Assembly (NCBI GenBank): GCA_013407085.1
Contig: JACCGJ010001774.1
Location: 51,592-115,591 of the forward strand
Direction: 5' to 3'
Length of the DNA: 64,000 nt
Origin: Atriophallophorus winterbourni
Taxonomy: Eukaryota; Platyhelminthes; Trematoda; Plagiorchiida; Microphallidae
This document shows, piece after piece, positions 47,401 to 57,849 of this stretch; the first letter of the stretch is position 1, and each line of letters begins with the position of its first letter. The translations under genes and the position numbers were made by a program. Below the pieces are notes generated by a model. It did not search any database. It was not told where the DNA came from and was given only the letters and a program-made list of their open reading frames with translations.

Positions 47401-50400
47401 AGCTACAATATCCAACGGTGCTTGAAGTGCCACCTTAGTCAAAACGCTCTTCCGAATTTCTTCCGGTGCATTATCGTATATAAGTTGACATGTTAGCCTA
47501 ATCGGACCTGTATCTGTTACAGTAGACGATAATTGAATAAAGTATGTTTTGGCGTGTCGCCGTTCGCCACTGTTTGCGTCGTACAATCTATCCTCTAATT
47601 CACTTATTGGTAATAACGAGGTTTGATTCGCTGTGATGTTGAGCATCTCCGAAGCTAACCTTATTGCCCCAGTAAGTTTCGATTCGAGCACAATTGTTTG
47701 TTCACATGTTACTGTGAAGTTGTAGTTCGGGTTGACGTAAATTTGTCTCACTCCATCGGCACCGAGTCGCTCATAATGCTCATTCAGCGTTACTTCATCA
47801 CGTGGAATTTGTTTGAGATGGATGGACAGATGAGCTCGATCTGGCCGAACGACAACCAATCTTGGCTTGATCACCGGTTGATAACTGCACGTAGAGCATG
47901 TCCGGTTTAAACCGCATGTATAAAAGCCTGTTCGTGATGGTGCGACACTATTTAACACGAGGCAAACGCCATATGCTGGAACCGAAATTGCGAAATTCCA
48001 GCTTTCATCCAATTCAACGAAAGATTCCATTCTACTGGATTGGTAAAAGCAACTTAGATTTGATTTGTATTGCCAAGACAGGCTGCATAATCGAACAGTT
48101 TGTCCTGCTTCAACAAAAACATCCCACATGATTTCAAGTTTAACCCTGTGAAGGTTCCCGTGTCGACCATGTGCTTGCCTATTTGCCATGGTCTGAGCAT
48201 GCGTGATCAAAGTTTTATTCACTGACTCTTGGCTCTTTGGTTCCGCGCCCGGTGAATAACTTGCCAGAACAAGTAGGGTAGTATTAATATCAAAAATACA
48301 AGTGTAGTGAAACCTGTAGAGATTATATGCTCGCTTTTGAATGTAAATAAAATGTGTTGGCAAGCTGTGATACGTATCGTTGGTAGTTATTGCCGTAGTT
48401 TCATTTAGTAAGCATTCAAATGTTTCATTGTTCGTCTCCATCACCCATACCTGAGTCCTACCAGGTGGATCACCGAGAAAATAAACTACTTCCAAATCAT
48501 ATACACCCTCAATTAATCTCACAGCATTTCCAGGTGTCGGCTGCCTTAAAGCCTCAGTCAGAACATCATCACTAGAATTTATGTATTCATATAGTAGGAT
48601 GGGTTTCGTAACTTGGTCGATGGTGAAATTAATGAAATTTTCTAGGTATAAAACTACTGGTGGGAACAAGCTCGTTTTCGGATCGACTGTGATGTTCGTG
48701 AATTCAATTTTGCAGCTGCAACTAGACAGTACGATATCATGATGCTCAAGGCGATGTTTCAGTGAATAAAATCTGTAACGATGGTTTGAGTTCACATCTG
48801 GTGAAATATTCTCCATTCCCAATGATTCGATCTGCGTCGTTCCGGAATAGCAATTAAGTGTGATTTGCACAGAGGACTGAAATCCGTTGTACAAAAAACT
48901 AAAGCACTCTAGCGTCAAATTTTCATGCCATTCGTACAAGGAGTTCTCGTTTTTGTGGTCAATAGATTGTTCACTGTCGTTGTAATAAACTTTGAGTAAC
49001 AAATTTTCTGTATGTGGTAGTACTGTAATACGACGAAAATCAACATCCGGTGAATCATTGTTAGAAGCTCGTGAGCAGCAGTATATACCAGAATCTTCCT
49101 CCTTCACTGAGCCTTTCGTCAAATAGATCACACTGTAGTCCGGATATTCGCGAACTGTGAATAGGGAGCTCACTGGAATTTTCGAAGCCGATTCATTCAC
49201 GCTATACATGCATTTAATGGGCACTCCGGCACTAGATTTAGAGATCCAACTAATCCCGAGTGTTTGGTTGACTTTCAGAACTGCTCTCCAAAGGACCTGG
49301 ATTTTAGTCATGTGAACAGGCAAGTTTGATGGGAATAAATCCTGATTGGTGTTGGCCTTTTTTCTGTTGACGATTTTGTTGAGTAAAACGACCAATTGGT
49401 TTGAAACATGTTTCCGGTCACCCGGTGTCACCGTAGAGTCGATTGGAATCAGAACTAATAGGCGACATTGACTCGTAAGAAAACAAGTAAATTTGTAGTG
49501 ACGAACAATAAACTCCATTGTTTCGTTTACTTTGAATCTGGTGTAATCCGACCAGTTGTCTGGACATGGTAACCATCCCAAGTTATTGTTTCCGTCTATA
49601 TTGTACATCATTCCTATCATTGTCCAATCATTTTTGTGCTGAAAATGAGCAATAAATGAACCCTTGATTATGGTTCCCTCATGGAATGTAACAGTTTGTA
49701 GTTGTTTTATCGAGGTAAAATGCGCGACGTTCAAATGGTACACTGATTTATTTAATGCCAACGTCATTTCATCATGATTAGTGATAATTGATGTTTGAAC
49801 GATTCCCGCTTTTTGCTCTAGAACGGAATGCAATAACACTGATTTATTAATGTACCTCCGCTCCTCTGGAACTTGTTCAGAATATTTGAGCAGTTCAGAG
49901 GAAGCTTTGTATTTGTATGAGCAAGTAGCGCGATATCCCGAATAGTTTGGTATTCGTGATCGTTCAAGCGTAAAGCTGTTCAAAACGAAAATGAAGTCGT
50001 CTGTTTGTTTGACATAATTTGATTTCGATTTCAATTCAAAACCTCCAATACCATCATCCACATAAAAGTGTTGGCCGTCGTGATTGTCCAAACCTCTGGA
50101 CAATTTGTATATGCAATTAACATAGACGCGATTCTGGGTTAGATTTATGTGAAATGTCGTATTTATGTGTTTGTAGAACTTGGAGTTTTCTGAAATTTCA
50201 CTCACATCTATTGGATATGTAGTTACATAATTAATTATGTCTTGATGGTCTGGCAAAACGATTATGTAATAATCATGAATGAAATGATAATTTGGTTGAA
50301 CATTTTCTGGATTGTGACAGCTATACATTCCACTATCAGTTGTTTGTAAATCTCGTATTTCATAATAAGGTTTTCCAGCGTCCGAATACATTCTGGTTGA

Positions 50401-51564
50401 CTTTTTGTATTTTTCTTCAACTGTGTATCTTTTTTCACAATATCGCTTACTTTTTGAATAGATTTCGCTTTGTTCTAACCAAATGCGTCTTGATTGACCT
50501 CGGATGAATACGGCTTCATGTGAGACCTTGAATCCAATGATACGCATGTCGGGTAGTTTGTTCAAATCGGGCCATTTGAAAGTGAAAGTTTGATCCGCTT
50601 TCTCAACCCATGCATGAAGTAACTTTTCAATGTGATCCTTTGCTTCAATTTGTTTCGGCCGTATTAAAAACAACGCCGCTTTTAGATCGCGCCCGACAAT
50701 TATGCTATGATTCCAACGTAAGATATTCTTTCGGTAATTCGGATGCCACTGGATGATTGGAGAGAAATATTCCTCCACGTTTTGCGTTGATTCCCAGGGT
50801 GTTTCAGCAGGTTGTGTGCTTAACATACGACAAGCGCCTGGTTCGTTCTCGCAATACACAGTCCAAAATGTGTAGCAGTAATTAGCTGGAGCAAATGCCA
50901 ACATGCTTAATTCTGCCAGAGAATTCTCTTCAATAATCAATTCTGGAACGAGATCCTGATACGAGATTTGATGTAATTTATTTCGTTTTCCAAAGATCAT
51001 CCCAAGCTCTCGTGGTTTAGAGGGCAGTGCCACCTGGGCTATTTCTGGTCGAATAATATCCTCTCTTCTGCCGGCATGCAAGGATAAATAAGGATAAGTG
51101 GCCTCGTTACATTGTAGCAAAATTACAATCATTTGGTCAGCAAATTGAATGGAACCAGTAATCCGTTTCAAAACGAACAAATATTCAATCTCGTTGATTT
51201 CAAATTTCGAAGTTGAATAATACTCAAGACATTCAGTCCCCAACCCAAATTTACTACTTCCCTCATCTTCTTTGCAGCAGGATGAGTTGAGTTGTTTTTT
51301 TCCGCAGGTGAATAATAATTTCCCGTTGAAAATATAGTAACCCATTACCATTTCTATTTGTATCCATTTTTTAACTTTATAGTGTAGTTCATTTTGTGTG
51401 TCACTTTTGACATAGGTGATGTTCATCTTGTTGTAGTCATCAAATACAAATTGACCTTTCAATTTCGGTAAAATTGATGAATATATAGTCTCATGTTCAT
51501 GCAAACTATTCGCAATAAAAACACTGCAACAGGTTATTAGGAACATTTCGATCCAATGTGCCAT
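38416..51564 (-). CDS. Giant Ig-like membrane protein, exon 1 (signal peptide and nine modules)
   Basis: A 13,149-bp exon of 4,383 codons without a stop, which by itself shows strong selection. It starts at ATG 51564-51562 with a probable signal peptide (MAHWIEMFLITCCSVFIANS). From about residue 50 to 3780 there are nine tandem modules of 385-430 residues. In each, a first domain has a G-x-P-x-G-x-x-x-x-W block and an F-x-C-x-L strand. A second, Ig-like domain has an N-x-x-W strand, C-F-Y, then D-S-G-x-Y-x-C (at residues about 415, 826, 1213, 1641, 2057, 2479, 2904, 3326 and 3725). A third carries Y-I-H-C and a late Cys. Residues 3780-4383 are unique (GGWGGPAKP; then TVFLFPVDNFLQIRLS, faintly like a Rossmann or VWA fold). 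Many N-x-S/T sites suggest heavy glycosylation. Likely a cell-surface recognition or adhesion protein; no named family fits. Confidence 0.85.
40300..51000 (-). repeat. Ninefold module array inside exon 1 (about 1.25 kb per unit)
   Basis: The D-x-G-x-Y motif recurs at nucleotides about 50320, 49085, 47925, 46640, 45395, 44125, 42850, 41585 and 40390, a spacing of 1.16-1.29 kb. The units are strongly diverged at DNA level, so the duplications are old. Modules 3-8 carry an extra C-x2-C just after the Ig motif (CSTC, CDFC, CTSC, CPSC, CITC, CSTC); modules 1, 2 and 9 do not. Confidence 0.8.
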
Positions 51565-51600
51565 TTTAAGTACCGAGTACTAAAAATTGATCTGGAGTAA
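51565..51600 (-). promoter_or_regulatory. Possible splice acceptor directly 5' of the giant ORF
   Basis: CCAGATCAATTTTTAG lies 15 bases upstream of the ATG (AG at 51581-51580). It could receive a 5' UTR exon or, as is common in flatworms, a trans-spliced leader. No TATA box or upstream exon was identified. Confidence 0.3.
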
Positions 51601-52229
51601 CACGTGGTGGAAATTTGAATGTATCGATCCGAGACTTATGATGCGTCCTTGATATACTGGCGTGATCTAAAATCAACATTTAACTCCTGGTGATACATTG
51701 ACCATCAAAAATGTTCCTCGAGCTTTAGGTGGTCGTTATATCGTCGGGCTCATATTCAGAATAATTTTCTCGACATCGCTGTGTCTCTCAGGCATCCTTT
51801 CTTTCGTTTACTTCAAAATAAGTTGCACTTGACAACCATATAAGCAATACTTTTGTTGAGGTTTTAGACTATATGGCCAATCCGACGCATGTACCGGTGA
51901 GCGAGTAAGTTCTTGATAGATTCTTATCCGATGGGCCACAACAACTCTTCGAATTTTCTGTTCACAGGCAAACGAACCATTAGCATCAGGTTAGAAACCT
52001 ATATAAAAATGCCTGAAGTTTTTGAAGATCGCCATTGTAGTGCTTGCAAATATGTTTCCTATTCGCATAATAGCGCACGCTTGACAATACCGTAGAATAC
52101 CTATATTCTAATTGCCAGGCTGAGGTTACTGGGTTTATAAACCTTCTTCAGCTGTGCGAATAGAACCCCGAGCAGTCCGCTTCAAGTTCTCGAATCCGTA
52201 TCAATTACCTATTCGATATGAAACTTCAA
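51600..52229. other. Upstream region of the giant gene, nothing recognised
   Basis: Open frames are at most 60 codons. The region should contain the promoter or outron of the minus-strand gene but shows no clear core element. Confidence 0.35.
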
Positions 52230-52345
52230 TGTTATATCCAGGAACTCGGGTTAATGGAAAGTCCATTGGGTAAAAGCTACCTTCTCGGTCAGCCCGACTC
52301 GTAGTCAGTAGCACTGCAGACCCAACCGTGGGTGAGACAGAACAC
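52230..52345 (-). repeat. Partial LTR, downstream flank of the Gypsy element
   Basis: Shares about 100 bp with 57880-57980 (GTAAAAGCTACCTTCTCGGTCAG, then ACTCGTAGTCAGTAG, then CCCAACCGTGGGTGAG). The two copies flank the minus-strand Gypsy body on either side, as expected of 3' and 5' LTRs. The remaining part of this LTR is not recognisable between 52346 and 52540. Confidence 0.5.
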
Positions 52346-52539
52346 AGCCGTTACAGAATCGGTTTATTCATTGAATGAATGTCCTCAACTGTGTAGAAAA
52401 CGAAACTCATGTTATGCGTCAGCTGTCAATATTGATTGGAGATTGATCGATAGTGCGGACATAACAACTCTTCAACGCGTGTAAAAGTTTGCTCTGGTTG
52501 ATAACGCTGAACCAGTTTGATGATTCATTTAGAACGACG

Positions 52540-53230
52540 TGGTTAGAGTGATGAGCTATCTTCGCACTCTTGTGCTGCCATATCTTTGTCGTTTATGTCT
52601 TGGCCAATCGAATATGTTGTGGGAAAACGTCTAAACGAAGGTGATCTGGGTGGCGCTGCGTCGTCTTTCCATCCTCCAAAAGTATCGTCAAATGATGTCC
52701 GTTGTTTTCTATTGCTGCGTGATTTCCCCATTCTTTCACCGTTGGATCTCGTGGTACAAAACTGAATTTCCTCGATTCAGATCATCTGTCTTGATGTTTC
52801 ATTATGTCGTTGTTTTCAACAAAATTTGGGCGCTTGAATCGGGCCGCATCTTAGTTCCCAACCCAGTAACAACCCTGGTGGAGATAATCCAGTTGTAGAT
52901 TGAGGTGTTTTTCGGTAACCGGTCTGAAGATCACCACTCAACTTCCGAATCCATTGTTTTAGTGTTTGGATTGCCTATAAGGTTAAACCACTTGATTATG
53001 TGTGATAGGCTGGGGTGTAGATTAGTTGAACCCGTTGGCTTTGACGAATTCCTTAAATTACACGCTAGCTAAAGCGGTCCATCATCACAAACCACAGAGA
53101 TGGTTAGTCAGAACTTTGCGCTCTTGTTCAAATCTATATGGAATGGGCATCCACCTTAACCAATATTATCGACCCAGTGATCCAGCAAAATCGATGTGGA
53201 GCCTTCTGCATGGTTAGGGTGGCCACAGCC
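52540..53230 (-). pseudogene. Gypsy integrase remnants
   Basis: On the minus strand RLHIDFAGSLGR (near 53205) matches the first catalytic-Asp block of the intact integrase at 62029-63096, with a VDAHS block after a frameshift. Near 52680 a LLEDGKTTQRHPDHLR stretch is the C-terminal domain. Most of the catalytic core between them is deleted. Confidence 0.65.
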
Positions 53231-53330
53231 GTGGTCTCATAGGTGTCCGAGGACCTAAAGGTCCGGTTCGCTAACGTGGATCACATGTCTGAAACAGTTT
53301 TGTAAAGTTGTCATCAATACCAGGCCACGC

Positions 53331-53823
53331 TTAACTCCTGCTGCCTTTAAAAAATGGAGATTCAGCATCTGATGACTCAGTCTGCCAACCGTCTTGTAGA
53401 TACCATTTTGCATTTGAGAATATGGTGTCTGTTTCGTTTCGTTTTCTTGTTTTGGCTGACGTCACTTGCAGCGACTCTAAACGATCGACTAGGTGAACCA
53501 GTTCTATTAGAATTTCGTGGTTTCCTGGACAATCTGGTAGATGTAGCCGACTCTGTGAGTCCACCGCGTAGTTATTTGTATATGCGCTGCGGACATCACG
53601 GGGGTGGCTCATTTTCTACAAGCAATCCCATCAAGGGTTTGTGGTCGGTGCATAACTCCGAAGGTTGTCGTAATAAATGATGATGGAAACTTTTAATGCC
53701 GAAAATGATTGCAATTGCATCTTTGTTCAATTGAGAATTGTTCCGTTTTGTGGAGTTTAGCGTACGGGAAGTGAAAGCCACCGGCCTCTCTAATCCAGAT
53801 TCGTGGGGTTCGATTTGCACTGC
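53331..53823 (-). pseudogene. Gypsy RNase H and linker, decayed
   Basis: Frame 53820-53596 reads GLERPVAFTSRTLNSTKRNN, AIIFGIKSFHHHL and TDHKPLMGLL, the classic RNase H blocks after a Ty3/Gypsy RT. Frame 53612-53331 is the post-RNase H linker (QSRLHLP, then DRLESLQVTSAKTRKR). The two are separated by a frameshift. Confidence 0.8.
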
Positions 53824-54735
53824 TCATACACCATAAGGTGAGGTGTCACAGAACATCGTGACAGGAGCTGATCGTCGGAAATGCATCAATACACAAGGAG
53901 AGGTTAACAGCAGCTTGATTCGTCGGAAGAATGCATTTTCAATTTTTACTCCACGTCCATCGAGGAGTAGACTATTTAAGGGTGACAGAATTGTTGCGGT
54001 GTGTCGTGTGAACCTTGAATAATGATTTATCATTCCTAGAAAAGCCCAAAGCTGGTGCGCATCTGTCCAAACGGGAGCAACGGTAATTGAGCCAGTTTTC
54101 TCTGCAATTGGTCTTATGCCGTCAGCATCAATTCGGGAAACTACATTTCACTTGCTTTAATCTCAGACGGAGTTCGTGTAGCTTGGCAAACAGCTTCTGG
54201 AGTGTTGAGAAATGTTCGTGTAGCTTGGCAAACAGCTTCTGGAGTGTTGAGAAATGTTCGTCAATTGTAAGCTCGGTGATTAGAATGTTGCCCGGGTACG
54301 CCACCGTGTGGTATGTTATTGATGCATATTTATATGGTCCGTTGAAAAATGGTCGGAGCGAAATTAATCCCGAATGGCAATCTCGTAAACCGAAATAAAC
54401 CCTTGTGCACTGAAAGTGTCGTTACAGATTTTGAGCCTTTCTCCAATTTCAGTTGTTGATACGCATTGGCTAAGTCAATCTTGCAGAAATATTTACCACC
54501 TCCCAGGTTGGCTTAGATATCTTTAATTTTCGGGATAGGATATGTTTCATCGAACAAACTTGAGTTAACCTCATTTTGCAACATCACCATCGCTCTTGAG
54601 CACCGACACGATCGGGGTGGCTCAATTGGAGAATTTTACCGGCTAAATTATCCATGTATTCAACAAGCGTTGCAATTCTGACTCTTAACGGTAACGCAGT
54701 CTGTATGGAAGTTATATGGCTCTGAAGAAATTTGG
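53824..54735 (-). pseudogene. Gypsy reverse transcriptase, decayed
   Basis: Minus-strand blocks in order: LPLRVRIATLVEYMDNL (54.68 kb), YPIPKIKDI, FCKIDLANAYQQLKLE (54.47 kb), FRFTRLPFGINFAPTIFQR (54.36 kb), AYPGNILITE in place of the Y-x-D-D box (54.28 kb), and NHYSRFTRHTATILSPLNSL with FCDTSPYGV (53.95 kb). The catalytic Asp pair is lost and several frameshifts and stops are present. It is the same family (Mag-like) as the integrase at 62 kb. Confidence 0.82.
54172..54255. repeat. Exact 42-bp tandem duplication in the Gypsy RT relic
   Basis: Units 54172-54213 and 54214-54255 are identical (each beginning GTTCGTGTAGCTTGGC), followed by the first bases of a third. It keeps the frame (14 codons) but lies in a dead gene, so it is probably replication slippage. 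Confidence 0.9.
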
Positions 54736-54759
54736 ATCAACCGTCGAGGTATGGGTAAA

Positions 54760-55226
54760 ACCGGCTACCACCCCGAACCAGCCGGAGTCATGACTACGCA
54801 GTACTTATTCCCGACTCGAGACAGAACTGTCGAAGGTATTTTTATTCTGTGCGTGTATGTTTTACCAGGAACTCCCTACCCTATAATGTTACACATTCAC
54901 CCAACTTGGATATATTCAGATCGAACTTGGACAACTTCATGTCGACCAATCCAAACATTGAACCTTTATATTCTACACCATAAAAACTTTGAACTTTGAA
55001 CCCATTGATCGAAGTAAACTATACATCTTTACCACATGGATTTGCATGTGCCATCCAACCGATTGAAAACAATTTCTGCCCTATGGATTTTTACCTGATT
55101 CCTGAACTGCTCAGTAAGCAAACAAATCCCGTTTTTTCTACCTATGTTATTCGTAATTCCCATATTATTCTATGCTTTTTGTAAAGCTATATGCTTTTTA
55201 GACCATTAAATTGAATTGAATTGAAT
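54760..55226 (+). mobile_element. CR1-like LINE 3' end (copy D) inserted in the Gypsy element
   Basis: The first part encodes the last ORF2 residues (TVEGIFILCVYVLPGTPYPI). The 3' UTR matches that at 2765-2935, including AACTGCTCAGTAAGCA, TTTTTGTAAAGCTATATGC and a terminal TTGAATTGAATTGAAT. It separates the Gypsy RT from its protease. Confidence 0.8.
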
Positions 55227-55369
55227 CCCTCTCATTATTCCTGCGTCCAGATCGGACAATAGAGTTTCAAATAGTTCAACTAAAGTCGAACGACCGCATC
55301 GCGTCGGTTGTGGTAGACCCGTAAGACTGGTACTTCTTGCCATCAACCAGTACATAAAAAAAACTATCC

Positions 55370-55560
55370 ATCATGACCCTATGGATCTGCAGGTGTCACC
55401 CCACTGTGCAAACAAAAAACAATTTTTTGCCCCTTAGATATTTACCAGTAAACAACAAAATCTCGTTTTTGATTGTTATATTATCCGTAGTTCCTATATT
55501 CGTATGTGGTTTTTGTAAAGCTATATGCTTTTTAGACCACTAAGATTGAATTGAAATAAA
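55370..55560 (+). mobile_element. CR1-like LINE 3' UTR (copy E)
   Basis: AACAATTTTTTGCCCCTTAG, TTTTTGTAAAGCTATATGC and TTTTTAGACCACTAAGATTG correspond to the family 3' UTR of copies B and D. No coding part remains, consistent with severe 5' truncation. Confidence 0.75.
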
Positions 55561-55990
55561 TGGAATGCTTCTGGCCTCCGTGCTCTAAATTCACGATGAC
55601 TGACCCCAATAGTTTTAAGTCATCACCCGTATACATCTTAAGCCGAATTTGCGGTAAAGTCAGGCGATTTACAGCTTGGCATCCAAAAGTCTTCGTTTAG
55701 TTAGACTTACGGCACAACGCCACTGCCGAACCCGTATCCAGTTGGAACGAAATGCTTTGGCCATTTACATTTAGATTCACCTATATCGGAGGTACCGGAT
55801 GTTCTATTTGGCACTGCATAATTAAACTATTGGGTTGAGTTTCAGTACACTGCGTCTCGTGTAGCTCCCTTTTCGCCGTGGGGGATCGACATACTATAGA
55901 GACACATTTGTGGCATGTTGACATTCAGCACGATTTTTGTTATTCAGTTCGCCCATTAACATCGAAAACTTGAATTCATCGGTAGATCCT
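55561..55990 (-). pseudogene. Gypsy aspartic protease, decayed
   Basis: The minus strand near 55750 encodes VNGQSISFQLDTGSAVALC, with the protease active site D-T-G, and near 55640 a KMYTGDDLKLLGSV block. A C-x-x-C-like zinc-knuckle remnant precedes it near 55900. An in-frame stop follows the active site. Confidence 0.72.
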
Positions 55991-56014
55991 TCTTGCGGAT
56001 TTTGTCAACTTCCG

Positions 56015-56480
56015 CTATAGACGAGGAAAAAATGATGGTTTGAACAATAAAGCGATTACTTGCACTCGCTGCAATAGTTCAACATTCTTGTCGGATTCCT
56101 GCATTCCTATCGTACTCGTAAATGCTGTTTCTAAGCTCAGGTCGCTTTCTGCCAGTAAACACCGTTGAATTCTGGCGTCCTTAATGCCAACAACCAGACG
56201 ATGACGAATTATATCTCTGCAAGTTGTTCCCAATTCACAAAACTTGGTAAGTCGTCTGAGTTCGGCAACAGAATCGGCAAAGGATTTCCCTCACTTTGAA
56301 TGCGGGTGTTAAGATTGAACCGTTGGGAAATTACCGAAGGTTTGGGGTTATAGTGTGCCCGAACGATCCTGACAATTCTATTGTAAGCTTTGAAACATGG
56401 CAAGGCTTGCAAACTAAAGTTCTTAATAAATCCAAAGTCAGCAATCGATTGGATTAGGTTTGGGACCGATCGTGTATCCA
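56015..56480 (-). pseudogene. Gypsy gag, main part, interrupted upstream by a Penelope-like insertion
   Basis: Frames 56481-56209 and 56233-56015 together read YNRIVRIVRAHYNPKPSVIS, RFNLNTRIQSEG, and then DIIRHRLVVGIKDARIQRCL and LAESDLSLETAF, the capsid-type core of a Mag-like Gypsy gag. The first residues of the upper frame (MDTRSVPNLIQSIADFG) belong to the inserted Penelope-like ORF start, so the host-virus-like gag begins after them. A frameshift separates the two halves. Confidence 0.75.
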
Positions 56481-56707
56481 CAATGCAACGAAATTTGAGT
56501 GCAATCGGTTAGAACAGAATCTTTTTCAGACCAAGGTTGATAGTCAGGAGTGGGAACATGACTAAGTAGCAGTCAACCCGCCACCGCTTATTTGACCTTA
56601 CCGTTAAACAGCCAATAGTACGCCTACGGTGTGTCACGTCTCGTAGGCATGGCCATGATCACTGGTCGATTTTCCTACTAGTGTGTATCCCTTAATGACT
56701 ATCATCC

Positions 56708-56751
56708 TTGGTCTGGCGGAGCTTCTGTGTCAGAAGTGAAACTTTACCCAG
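56708..56751 (+). ncRNA. Degenerate hammerhead-like motif
   Basis: TTGGT-CTGGCGG-AGCTTCTGTGTCAGAAGT-GAAAC; the core has CTGGCGG instead of CTGACGA, so it should be inactive. It lies in an inverted fragment within the Penelope-like insertion. Confidence 0.45.
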
Positions 56752-57594
56752 TAGTCGATTTGCCTACTGTCGTGTATCCACATCAATCTAATACAAGTGA
56801 ACACGGTCAACGTCGTTTTGACACTGTGGGCCATATCCGTAAAAGTACATAACTAATGGGGCTAAGGTTAAGCTATTTTTGCAGAAAAACAAAAATCTAA
56901 TTAACTAGTAGGCATATGGAGAATAACAACTATTTGCGTTCGCATCACTGCCGAACGCCAGATTGTGGAGATTTCTACCCCATCCATCTTATTGACCGCA
57001 AGTCGACCTGCCCTGGCAATTTCGACCGCCTTCACATGTAGGTGTTCGCTACACGGTTTAATTCCGCATCTCAATATTTCCGCATTGTCTAGATCGACGC
57101 TGTGGCCCGTATCTAAAACGTGCTCCACCAAAGCGGAATCACGAATAAGGGATTGATATTTCCTCGCATCCTGGGGATGTCTCTAGACACGCTTTCGGTG
57201 TTCTTCGATTCTAGTATGAAGATCGTGGAAGGCTGCCCTATGTAAACACCCGAACAGTCCTTACAGTTGATTCGGTACTAATGCGAAGGTAAATAGTTGT
57301 TATTCACCTCATACATACTAGTTAATTAAATTTTTGTTTTTCTTCAAAAATATCTTAACCTGAGCCCCGTTAGTTATGTACTTTTACGCATGTGGATCGC
57401 TGTGTCAACTGACCATGACCGTGTTCACTTGTATTAGATTGATGTGGATACACACTAGCAGGCAAGTCGACCACTGATCCCGGCAATGCTCACGAGACGT
57501 GACACATGTAGGCGTATTATATGCTGTTTAGCGGTAATGTCAAATCAGTGGTGCTGGGTTGACGTAGTCATGTTCACTGTCCTGACTATCACCC

Positions 57595-57636
57595 TTGGTC
57601 TGACGAAGCTTCTGTCAGAAGTGAAACGTTGCCGAA
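57595..57636 (+). ncRNA. Hammerhead-like motif, shortened helix II
   Basis: TTGGT, CTGACGA (57600-57606), helix II with a short loop (CTTCTGTCAGAAG), GAAAC-GTT and then GCCGAA where ACCAA is expected, so helix I is weakened. Confidence 0.5.
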
Positions 57637-57686
57637 AGACTGCTCTAGTCGATTGTAATCAAATTTCTTTGCATGACAAATCCTTA

Positions 57687-57839
57687 GTCATTTGCTCCAC
57701 CTACAATCAGCAACATGTTTGCCTTCTTTTTGTCTTCCGTTTTGTCATTGGCTGCGAAGAAGCAATTCAATCGCTCCACATATGCTTCCCAAGCGAACAC
57801 ATATTCAGAATAATCCTCGATTTTTGCGACGAGATTCAT
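57687..57839 (-). pseudogene. Gypsy gag, N-terminal part
   Basis: ATG at 57839-57837; the frame reads MNLVAKIEDYSEYVFAWEAY, then a VERLNCFFAAND block and KKANMLLIVGGAND. This is the typical start of Mag-like gag. It is cut at 57687 by the Penelope-like insertion, on whose other side gag resumes near 56430. Confidence 0.75.
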
Positions 57840-57849
57840 GTTGTCCCGA

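Larger units (their letters stand above)
56485..57686. mobile_element. Inverted Penelope-like insertion inside the Gypsy gag
   Basis: From a centre near 57280 two partial copies of one family point outward. Leftward (minus): GIY-YIG end (57240-56900, TGHSVDLDN and VEISTIWRS), its 3' region, a decayed hammerhead (56545-56515) and the ORF start to about 56430. Rightward (+): 3' region, hammerhead (57595-57636) and ORF-start sequence to about 57686. The gag reading frame breaks at 57687 and resumes at about 56430, so both ends of the insertion are defined. An extra fragment with a third, inverted hammerhead remnant is at 56680-56770. Confidence 0.65.
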
